40,211 bases of DNA from an uncultured Saprospiraceae bacterium (GTDB taxonomy: Bacteria; Bacteroidota; Bacteroidia; Chitinophagales; Saprospiraceae): positions 1 through 40,211 of the forward strand of contig CALLMH010000089.1 of assembly GCA_938007965.1 (NCBI GenBank), read 5' to 3'. Within the stretch, counting starts at the first letter, position 1. The number at the start of each line of letters is the position of its first letter. Made by a program: the position numbers and the translations under genes. The notes beneath the pieces are model-generated. The model was not told the origin of the DNA, made no database searches, and saw only the letters and a list, made by a program, of their open reading frames with translations. Of the stretch, positions 33,203 through 40,211 are shown piece after piece.

Positions 33203-34354
33203 ATGAAGCAAATGCTCACTTTCATATTTCTCGTTCTTGCAGCAGTGTCGGCCATGGCACAGGATATCAGCAGTGATATGAAAGCTGCATTTGCCTATCA
33301 AAACTATAACCAAGCGATAGCACTATCCAAATCATGTTACGAATCTGACTCTAATAATATCGATTGTCTTAGAGTATTAGCAACCGCATCAAATAAGTCA
33401 GGTGATCAAGCGACAGCCAAAACTTACTTACACATCCTAGAGCGAAAAGACTCACTAAATACAGATGTATATCTCCAACTGGCTAATATCTACGAACTTC
33501 AGCAACAACTCCCCAAAGCAATCAAATACTATACTATCCTCAATAGGATGCTACCAGATAACCCTATCTACTATAGAAAAAATGCTAACCTCTATAAAGA
33601 GTATGGAGATAAGGTGGAATCATTTCGACTATACACTAAAGCTAATAATCTCAATCCTAGAGATGTGCTGGCACTCAAAGGCCTCGCTGAATTGTCGATC
33701 GGAAATGATCAGTATTCTATGGCGGACAGCTTAATCAATGCTGCACTACAACTCGATAGTATGAATATTGGAATCAATTACCTCTCAGCTCGATCAAAAT
33801 ATAAGCAAAAGCAATATCACGAAGTCACAAAAGTATTCGATAGGATCAGAGGGCAGGTAGATCTGAATAGTTACTACAATAAAATGCTAGGATATGCTTA
33901 CCTACAAATCGATTCTGTGGACCTAGCTATATCAAAATTCCAATTGGCATTGGTAAATGACAGGAGTCCAGAAAAGCTACATTATTACCTAGGTACAGCA
34001 TATGAGAAAAAAGGAAATATAGAAGGCGCGATGGAACAATATACACAAGCCGTAAAAAGCGGTATCAGTCCCGACCTAGATCTATACCATAGAAACGTAG
34101 GAAGGCTAGCACTTAAAACCAACAAGTATAAAGAAGCAATAATAGCGTACAAAGATTCATATAAGTACGGAAATGATCCCGTAGTTCTCTATTATCTAGC
34201 TTCAGCGTCTGACAATTACTACAAAGATAAAAACATAGCCATCGGATATTATAAAAAGTATCTGAAGTCAAATCATAATCACAAAGAATACAAAGATTAC
34301 GCGGCGAAACGAGTAAGATACCTGAAGGAAACCCTACACCAGAATAAATCATGA
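33203..34354 (+). CDS. Secreted tetratricopeptide-repeat protein
   Basis: 383 residues. A signal peptide (1-19, cleavage AMA-Q) is followed by about nine TPR-like helix pairs across the whole mature chain, for example DVYLQLANIYELQQQLPKAI near 88-107 and LHYYLGTAYEKKGNIEGAME near 264-283. It should be a periplasmic scaffold or protein-interaction adaptor. Its end overlaps the first possible start of the blaI-like gene, so it is cotranscribed with it; the product may act in the same sensing pathway as the M56 protein. A second ATG at 33212 would still leave a signal peptide. Confidence 0.85.
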   Translation: MKQMLTFIFLVLAAVSAMAQDISSDMKAAFAYQNYNQAIALSKSCYESDSNNIDCLRVLATASNKSGDQATAKTYLHILERKDSLNTDVYLQLANIYELQQQLPKAIKYYTILNRMLPDNPIYYRKNANLYKEYGDKVESFRLYTKANNLNPRDVLALKGLAELSIGNDQYSMADSLINAALQLDSMNIGINYLSARSKYKQKQYHEVTKVFDRIRGQVDLNSYYNKMLGYAYLQIDSVDLAISKFQLALVNDRSPEKLHYYLGTAYEKKGNIEGAMEQYTQAVKSGISPDLDLYHRNVGRLALKTNKYKEAIIAYKDSYKYGNDPVVLYYLASASDNYYKDKNIAIGYYKKYLKSNHNHKEYKDYAAKRVRYLKETLHQNKS

Positions 34355-34401
34355 ATTCAAGTCGAAGATCGACCAGTCTAAATCATAAATGTCTGAAAAT
34401 A

Positions 34402-34755
34402 ATGAAACGACTTACAAAAGCGGAAGAGGAAATAATGCAGATGTTTTGGGATCATGGTCCCAATACTGTAAGCGCATTGATCAAGCGGATGGATCCGCCA
34501 AGACCACCTCATAGCAGTATATCATCTATTGTAAGAATCTTAGAAAAGAAAGAATTCGTAGATCATAAAGCTTATGGTCGCACGTATGAATACTTCCCTA
34601 TAATAGAAAAAGATTCTTATTCTAAGTTTTCTCTCAAACGTTTGGTGAGTAATTATTTCGAAGGGAGTATGAGCGAGTTGGTATCTTTTCTTGTGAAAGA
34701 AGATGACATCTCGATCGACGATTTGAAGGAGCTCACTAAGAAAATGGAAGAATAA
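34402..34755 (+). CDS. BlaI/MecI-family transcriptional repressor
   Basis: 117 residues from the ATG at 34402. The winged-helix domain covers 1-70: MKRLTKAEEEIMQMFWDHGP, then SSISSIVRILEKKEFVDHKA as the recognition and wing region, with GRTYEYFP ending the wing. The helical C-terminal part mediates dimers and carries the site cut by M56 partners in this family. I prefer 34402 because family members start with M-x-x-LTKAEE; the ATG at 34351, overlapping the TPR gene stop, would add 17 unconserved residues. It is followed 120 bases later by the M56 gene, the classic repressor/protease pair. Confidence 0.92.
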   Translation: MKRLTKAEEEIMQMFWDHGPNTVSALIKRMDPPRPPHSSISSIVRILEKKEFVDHKAYGRTYEYFPIIEKDSYSKFSLKRLVSNYFEGSMSELVSFLVKEDDISIDDLKELTKKMEE

Positions 34756-34875
34756 TTTAACGATGACAAAATTGTTAATTGGCGATGCACCGTTTCAAAT
34801 CGTTGATCAAACACTGCGGATCCAATAATTGGAGTTGACCATCACTTAAGCTACGGAGCTAAAAAACAAAACACA
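34756..34875. other. Gap between blaI and the M56 gene with a small dyad
   Basis: TCCAAT-A-ATTGGA (34821-34833) is a perfect dyad. No consensus -7 element is visible, so the M56 gene may be read from the upstream promoter. Confidence 0.35.
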
Positions 34876-37800
34876 ATGACCTACTTATTACAAGTTTCTA
34901 CATGTTGGATTGTATTCTTCGGAATCTACCTTTTGTTTCTTCGGAAAGAGACATTTTTTAATATCAATAGGTTTTATCTACTAGGAGCATTGATGACGGG
35001 ACTACTCGTGCCTTATCTAGGTGCATTCATTCCAGCAAATGTTACATCTGTAGAAATGTATCAGGTAATGACACAGTTTTCGACCGTCGATGTAACACCT
35101 CAAGTATACGTGCAGGAGACAACACCGATCTTCACATGGACGAATCTTCTTTGGTCTGTATATATACTTGGTGGGATGGTCGTCTTTTCAAGATTTCTCT
35201 ATGGTCTCAATAGAATATATACTATCTATAAGAACGCTGATATAACGCCACTGACACATTATACACTTGTACAGTCCGATAGATACCATCTACCATTTTC
35301 ATTTTTTCATTTCGTATTTATAAGTAAGCGGCTACCTCTTAATAGCGAGATAGAGAAAGTTCTACGACACGAAGAATTACATGCGAATCAGTGGCACTCT
35401 CTGGATATCATATTTATAGAATTGCTTCAGGTGTTTTTTTGGTTCAATCCGATACTGATATTTTATAAGAATGCACTCAGACAATCACACGAATATTTAG
35501 CGGACGCATATGTCACGCAAGATCATAATAAAAGTAGCTATGGCCAGCTATTGCTTCAGCAGTCTACCTCCGGTTTGGAAGTCGCTTTGGCAAATCAATT
35601 TTTTCATTCACAAATCAAAAAACGTATAACAATGATGTACAAAGAAAAATCAAAACGGTCGGCTATGGTAAAGTATCTAGCGGTGGTGCCAGTATTGTTG
35701 GCTATGTTGCTTATTTTCTCTTCTAATCAAATGAAAGCGGAGTATTCTAAGGAGGAGCTGACTTCCAATACAGCAATCGAAAATCTAATTATTGTCCAAG
35801 AAAATGGCGATTACTTCATTGAGGATATAAAAATAAAAACCGAACTTTTACCAATCTATTTTGATAGACTTAGAAGTGAAAAAAAGAACTTAATCCTAGA
35901 AGTTAATTCTTTGTCACATTCTAGATATACAGCAGATCTGCTTGATATAGCATATGAAAATGATGTCTTAGTTACAATAAAACCTGTCGAGAAAATAAAT
36001 TCCATTATTCCCACAACAAATTCAAACAACTTTGATGGACGAAAAATCATCAAAAGAAACTGGCATAATTTCCACAGCAAATACAGAAGTATAAAATGCA
36101 AAATTACAGTCAAAGCGGAAGCAAATGCTAACGGCGACATTATCTACGTCGAAATAGTGAATGACAAAACGACAATTGATAATAAAGTAATCTTAAAAGA
36201 CGCTCTGAAAGCGGCGAAGGGCTTTAAAATTGAGAAAGATAATAAGAACTCATTTGGAGAAATCGTTTTTAACCAAACTGAAAGAAACATAAATCAAGGG
36301 TACATATACGATGAGGACCAGGATATTTTCAATTTTGATAGAGAGATTAAACTAGGTGAACAGATTCCAAAAGGATCGGTAATAGTTAAGGTGAAGGACA
36401 AAATCCTAGTGGAAGGTGAAGACTACACGATTAATTATAAGTCTGGTACCCTAACATTGGCTGAATCTTATCTAGGTAACGAACCTGTCAATATTTCATT
36501 TGAAGAAAATCAATCCGACCCCATCTTCAAAGTAGTAGAAGAAATGCCTCGATTCCCAGGTTGCGAAGACATCGAAGGAACTACCAAAGACAAAGAAGAA
36601 TGTGCTCAACAAAAAATGCTAGAATTCATCTACTCAAATCTTAAATATCCTGTCAAAGCTAGAGATGAAAATGTAGAAGGCATCTGTGTTGTACAATTCG
36701 TAATAGAAAAAGATGGATCAGTCTCAGGTGCTAAGCTAGTAAGAGATATAGGCGCAGATTGTGGCGTAGAAACGATGAATGTGGTCAACAACTTTCCGAA
36801 ATGGACACCAGGAAAGCAAAAAGGTAAGTCTGTAAGAGTCCTGTATACATTGCCCGTGAAATTCAAATTAGAAAGTTCATCCGATGACAAAACGATAAAA
36901 AAGCATGAAACAGTCCATGTCGTAGGCTTTGGTGAAAGCAACGCGAAAGCGAAAAAGGAAAGTCTCAATATCAATACAAATGCAACATTGGAAGGAGGTG
37001 TTCTCAAAGTATCTCAAGAAATGCCTCGATTCCCAGGTTGTGAGGATATTGATGGTACGATAGCAGAAAAAGAAGAATGTGCCAAACACAAAATGCTTGA
37101 GTATGTATATCGAAACATCAAATACCCTAAAGAAGCTAGGACGAAAGGTATCGACGGGATGTCCGTCATCAGAATGGTGATAGAGAAGAATGGGACTGTT
37201 ACAAACATTACCAAATTAAGGGATCCGGGTGCTGGCACAGGAGATGAAGTAGCTCGGATTGTAAGAGAAATGCCAACATGGATCCCCGGTAAAGAAAATG
37301 GTAAAGCGGTGAGAGTTCGATATACCCTACCTGTGAAGTTTCAACTAGAAAATGAAAATAAACCTAAGTCCCCAAAAGTCGCTAATCTACTGAAGGGTAA
37401 AACTTCTGGAGTAAATATCAATGGAGACCGAAAAATTCGCCTAAAAACGTCAAACAGTAATGGACCAGATCCGCTTTTTGTGATAGATGGTGTAATCCAG
37501 AAAAATCCCGCTTTAGAATCTATTAACCCTGACGATATAGAATCTATGAATATAGTCAAGGGCGATAAAGCTATAGAAAAATATGGCACAGCAGGCGAAC
37601 ATGGTGTAGTGGAAATCACGATGAAGAATGAGAAATCAGAAGCAGGATATTCATACAAGACATCTCTAAAATATACAGCTGAGCAATTCAAGAAGATAAC
37701 AGATATTTCTTACCTGTTGAAAGACATGGGTCTTAAAGAAGAATCAAAATCGGAGGTCTTAAAGTTTTCATTGGTCAAAGTCGCAGAGAAAGAAGACGCC

Positions 37801-38898
37801 TATATCGAACACTCAAATGATGGTCAATTCAATCAAAGAATACTAAAACTAATATCAGAAGCAAAAATAACCGACCGATATTTCTTTGAGAATATAGTAA
37901 TCAATAGCAGGGGTAAAGAAGAAAATATTGGTGCTGTTAGCATCATGATAGTAGATGGGATGCCTGGTCTAGTAAGGTCGCTTATTGTCGTCAATGGCAA
38001 AAAAGTAACATCTGATTGGATGAATAATATCAATCCCGAATACATTCAGAAAATGGATGTACTAGAAGGAGAAAAGATGATTGAAAAATATGGAGAAATA
38101 CCACATAATTCAGTAATCGAAATCACATTGAAACCTGGGAAAAACCTAACCAAATACATGATCGATGGGAAACTGTGCGGGTATGATTTTTATCGAAACG
38201 TCGACAAAAGTCACATTAAAAACGAAAGGCCTGGAACGAAGGAAGAAAAATTCATACGGGGTATAACAGTGGATCTTATCGTAGTTACTATGAAAGACGG
38301 ATATGGACAAACAGAAGCATACTTTCCCGAAACGGCCTCCAAAGATGCATCAGACAATGCATTGCTAGATTTTGTCAGTAAGAATGTAAAATATTCTAAA
38401 TCAGCACTGGATAATAATATAGAAGGATTAATCACCGTCCGCTATACCGTCCGAGAGAATGGAGAGTTGACAGATTTTAAGATTGTAAAGTCTCTAGGTT
38501 GGGGATTAGACGAAGAGGTTCTAAAAGTAATGGACAAGCTCGCAGAAACAAAAGGGCTCTGGACAGCTGCACTCCTAGATGGAAAGCCGATTACCACTAG
38601 TGCTATCCTACCCGTGAAGTTCAAATTACCAAAGTCAAATAAATTAAATACCATTAAATTTTCTACTATACCGAACCCTAGTAATGGTATTTTTAATGTC
38701 GTTTACCAATTAGATAGAGACACTCCTGTAAACCTCACTTTTTACTCAGTCGACGGAAAAGTAGTCAAAAGAATGCTTAATCTACCCGCTGTAAATAATA
38801 TCAACATTGATCTAAGTAGTCAGAATCTGCCTCTTATATACATAACTCTTGAGCAGGAAGGAAAGACAAAAACGATTAAAACAACTTTTCAAAATTAG
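34876..38898 (+). CDS. BlaR1-type M56 metallopeptidase fused to TonB C-terminal domains, plug-like repeats and a T9SS sorting domain
   Basis: 1340 residues. Residues 1-283: M56 (BlaR1-like) part with four membrane helices (~5-22, 33-53, 88-108, 265-283) and the zinc site HEELH (165-169), with Glu206 in HEYLAD. Residues ~485-545: a segment resembling the repeated GxDYTxNYxxGTLTL module of the gliding protein SprA. Three TonB C-terminal domains at ~550-666, ~712-825 and ~1150-1250; the first two share a 23-base identical stretch, showing recent duplication. Two plug-like segments (~836-917 and ~1022-1088), each with V-[IV]-[DN]-G and EKYG. Residues ~1262-1340: a type A T9SS sorting domain (IPNPSNGIFNV). 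It probably cleaves the upstream repressor. A secretion tail on a polytopic inner-membrane protein is odd. Confidence 0.9.
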   Translation: MTYLLQVSTCWIVFFGIYLLFLRKETFFNINRFYLLGALMTGLLVPYLGAFIPANVTSVEMYQVMTQFSTVDVTPQVYVQETTPIFTWTNLLWSVYILGGMVVFSRFLYGLNRIYTIYKNADITPLTHYTLVQSDRYHLPFSFFHFVFISKRLPLNSEIEKVLRHEELHANQWHSLDIIFIELLQVFFWFNPILIFYKNALRQSHEYLADAYVTQDHNKSSYGQLLLQQSTSGLEVALANQFFHSQIKKRITMMYKEKSKRSAMVKYLAVVPVLLAMLLIFSSNQMKAEYSKEELTSNTAIENLIIVQENGDYFIEDIKIKTELLPIYFDRLRSEKKNLILEVNSLSHSRYTADLLDIAYENDVLVTIKPVEKINSIIPTTNSNNFDGRKIIKRNWHNFHSKYRSIKCKITVKAEANANGDIIYVEIVNDKTTIDNKVILKDALKAAKGFKIEKDNKNSFGEIVFNQTERNINQGYIYDEDQDIFNFDREIKLGEQIPKGSVIVKVKDKILVEGEDYTINYKSGTLTLAESYLGNEPVNISFEENQSDPIFKVVEEMPRFPGCEDIEGTTKDKEECAQQKMLEFIYSNLKYPVKARDENVEGICVVQFVIEKDGSVSGAKLVRDIGADCGVETMNVVNNFPKWTPGKQKGKSVRVLYTLPVKFKLESSSDDKTIKKHETVHVVGFGESNAKAKKESLNINTNATLEGGVLKVSQEMPRFPGCEDIDGTIAEKEECAKHKMLEYVYRNIKYPKEARTKGIDGMSVIRMVIEKNGTVTNITKLRDPGAGTGDEVARIVREMPTWIPGKENGKAVRVRYTLPVKFQLENENKPKSPKVANLLKGKTSGVNINGDRKIRLKTSNSNGPDPLFVIDGVIQKNPALESINPDDIESMNIVKGDKAIEKYGTAGEHGVVEITMKNEKSEAGYSYKTSLKYTAEQFKKITDISYLLKDMGLKEESKSEVLKFSLVKVAEKEDAYIEHSNDGQFNQRILKLISEAKITDRYFFENIVINSRGKEENIGAVSIMIVDGMPGLVRSLIVVNGKKVTSDWMNNINPEYIQKMDVLEGEKMIEKYGEIPHNSVIEITLKPGKNLTKYMIDGKLCGYDFYRNVDKSHIKNERPGTKEEKFIRGITVDLIVVTMKDGYGQTEAYFPETASKDASDNALLDFVSKNVKYSKSALDNNIEGLITVRYTVRENGELTDFKIVKSLGWGLDEEVLKVMDKLAETKGLWTAALLDGKPITTSAILPVKFKLPKSNKLNTIKFSTIPNPSNGIFNVVYQLDRDTPVNLTFYSVDGKVVKRMLNLPAVNNINIDLSSQNLPLIYITLEQEGKTKTIKTTFQN

Positions 38899-38936
38899 AA
38901 GATAGATCCAAAAACACCAAATGATTTAATATAGCT

Positions 38937-38973
38937 AATAGGTCGATCCATATGTTTGGGTTGACCTATTTTT
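38937..38973 (+). terminator. Rho-independent terminator after the M56 gene
   Basis: AATAGGTCGATCC (38937-38949) pairs with GGGTTGACCTATT (38958-38970), thirteen pairs including two wobbles, followed by further T residues. Confidence 0.88.
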
Positions 38974-38993
38974 ATATACTAAATCCAAAAATT

Positions 38994-40157
38994 CTACCCC
39001 GAATAATACACTCTATATATTGCATCTGCATAATCATCAGATATGAGCATACTACCATCTGACATCAACTCTATATCCACAGGTCTTCCCCACACTTCAG
39101 TCTTATCATCACTCAGCCATCCAGATATGAACGGAATCCTATCGTAAGAGCCGTCTTGCTTTTGATGTACCCTTACGATATCATAACCTATCTTTTCTTT
39201 ACGATTCCATGAGCCATGGCGTGCTACAAAGGCATCGTTTTTATATTCGCTCGGGAAGTTGGTTTTATTATAAAATTCTATTCCTAGAGGAGCGGTATGA
39301 GGCCCCATTTTTAAAACGGGCGGAACATAGTCTTCACAAGATTTTCCAGCACCAAACTCTGGATCTAATTTATCTCCTTGATGGCAATATGGATATCCAA
39401 AATGTTGATTTTTGGTTGTTGCATTATTTAGTTCACATTCTGGTTCTTCGTCGCCCATCCAGTCTCTACCGTTATCAGTGAACCACAGCTCCCCCGTCGA
39501 CGGATGCCAATCAAAGCCTACTGTATTTCTGATTCCTTCATGTTCGATTCTCATATCGGTTCCATCAGGATTCATGCTTGTGATCGATGCGAAGACTTTA
39601 TCTTCAGATTCACAGATATTACATGGTGCTCCTACGGGTACATAGAGTCTTCCATCTGGGCCGAAGGCTATATACTTCCATCCATGATGTGTCTCTGTGG
39701 GATATTGATCATATATTACCTCCGGTTCTCCTGGATTATCGAGGTGGTTTTCGATATCCTTAAATCTTAGTATCCTATTGACTTCCGCTACATATAGATC
39801 ACCATCTTTTAGTGCTACCCCATTCGGCATATTTCCTTCTGTAAGTAGTGTATATTTTTTATCTCCCCGACCATCTTGGTCCGTATCCACGACTGCATAT
39901 ACATTTCCCTTACTACGAGTCCCGACGAATAGTGTTCCTTTTGGCGACAAGCACATAGCCCGAGCATTTTCTATTGAATCTACATATACGTCTATTTTGA
40001 ATCCATCTGGCATTTGTAGACCACTGATATTTAGATTGCCTTCATACTCTGAAGAAGATATCTTGATCGGAGGATTGACGGGAAATTTTTGATAAATAAG
40101 ATACGCAGCAATCGCTAATACAGGTAATGAGAATGCGAAGTATTTTAGAAATTTCAT
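38994..40157 (-). CDS. Membrane-anchored sorbosone/glucose dehydrogenase-like beta-propeller
   Basis: 387 residues. An N-terminal hydrophobic segment (4-23) serves as signal or anchor, placing the enzyme in the periplasm or on the surface. The rest is a propeller of the PQQ-dependent sugar dehydrogenase (L-sorbosone dehydrogenase) family: DTDQDGRGDK (91-100), a calcium-loop-like element, MPNGVALKDGDLYVAEVNR (110-128), THHGWKYIAFGPDGRLYVPV (156-175) with the probable catalytic His157/158, and GFDWHPSTGELWFTDNGRDW (214-233). Four Cys between 179 and 274 may form disulfides. It would oxidise sugars or aldoses if PQQ is available; many homologues are uncharacterised, so substrate is open. Confidence 0.9.
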   Translation of the reverse strand: MKFLKYFAFSLPVLAIAAYLIYQKFPVNPPIKISSSEYEGNLNISGLQMPDGFKIDVYVDSIENARAMCLSPKGTLFVGTRSKGNVYAVVDTDQDGRGDKKYTLLTEGNMPNGVALKDGDLYVAEVNRILRFKDIENHLDNPGEPEVIYDQYPTETHHGWKYIAFGPDGRLYVPVGAPCNICESEDKVFASITSMNPDGTDMRIEHEGIRNTVGFDWHPSTGELWFTDNGRDWMGDEEPECELNNATTKNQHFGYPYCHQGDKLDPEFGAGKSCEDYVPPVLKMGPHTAPLGIEFYNKTNFPSEYKNDAFVARHGSWNRKEKIGYDIVRVHQKQDGSYDRIPFISGWLSDDKTEVWGRPVDIELMSDGSMLISDDYADAIYRVYYSG

Positions 40158-40211
40158 GATGATTTTTTAAATGAATGATCAAGAATTAGAAATAGTGTGC
40201 CCAATCGATTT

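Noticed and set aside
34351-34401. Longer BlaI-like protein starting at 34351
   Set aside because: The extra 17 residues are unlike the family, whose members begin close to the ATG at 34402; the ATGA overlap with the TPR gene keeps it possible, so it is noted only.
1-40211. CRISPR array, tRNA/rRNA genes, insertion sequence or prophage
   Set aside because: No regularly spaced repeats, no cloverleaf-like GC-rich segments in the gaps, no transposase, integrase or phage gene seen on reading through.

Overview
The window looks like a chromosomal segment of a Bacteroidota bacterium, possibly a Saprospiria-like or related marine lineage (the class is a guess). Several things support this: AT-rich DNA, no Shine-Dalgarno-like sequences before starts, promoters of the Bacteroidota form TTG-N20-TAnnTTTG, and Bacteroidota families (GSCFA, DUF4271 next to hemD, DUF3127, BlaI/M56 pairs with TonB C-terminal domains). 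A type IX secretion (T9SS) sorting domain also ends one protein. I call 38 protein genes and see no tRNA, rRNA, CRISPR array, insertion sequence or prophage. The region is mostly housekeeping and metabolic.

Layout. 0.3-2.7 kb: a leftward two-gene cassette, an unknown protein followed by a trypsin-like protease; both carry what looks like the same CesT/YbjN-like domain. 3.0-6.6 kb: a GSCFA protein facing a leftward run of redoxin, SmpB, an enoyl-CoA hydratase-family protein and a lipoprotein pyrophosphatase. 6.7-8.6 kb: DUF4271 protein and HemD, fired from a perfectly symmetric divergent promoter. 8.8-12.9 kb: leftward xth - outer-membrane barrel - methylmalonyl-CoA epimerase - TauE/SafE, preceded by an SDR protein lacking the catalytic Tyr and a lipoprotein methyltransferase. 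13.2-15.8 kb: overlapping FemAB-like, glycosyltransferase and rsmG genes. 15.9-24.3 kb: leftward acyl-CoA dehydrogenase, a DUF3127 protein with an SSB-like tail, TesB, a YdjM-like membrane hydrolase, an unknown secreted protein and a DUF819 transporter, with a rightward Nudix gene among them. 24.4-29.1 kb: CYTH protein, a histidine kinase/response regulator pair, then a TPR-AAA ATPase with a small VOC protein. 29.4-33.1 kb: arsenosugar-type peroxidase-like protein and radical SAM ArsS, then acyl-CoA synthetase and YchJ. 33.2-38.9 kb: a secreted TPR protein, a BlaI repressor and a giant M56/TonB/T9SS-tailed membrane protein. 39.0-40.2 kb: a sorbosone-dehydrogenase-like propeller.

Working together: acyl-CoA synthetase, acyl-CoA dehydrogenase, enoyl-CoA hydratase-family protein, thioesterase and methylmalonyl-CoA epimerase cover acyl-CoA turnover. 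BlaI and the M56 protein form a probable signal-transducing repressor/protease pair.

Most notable for follow-up: the protease cassette with its shared domain; the 1340-residue M56 protein that ends in a T9SS signal and carries a SprA-like module; three genes for exported proteins whose -7 promoter element lies exactly four bases before the start codon (predicted leaderless mRNAs); and several strong dyads over or near promoters (6722-6751, 12943-12979, 17737-17757).
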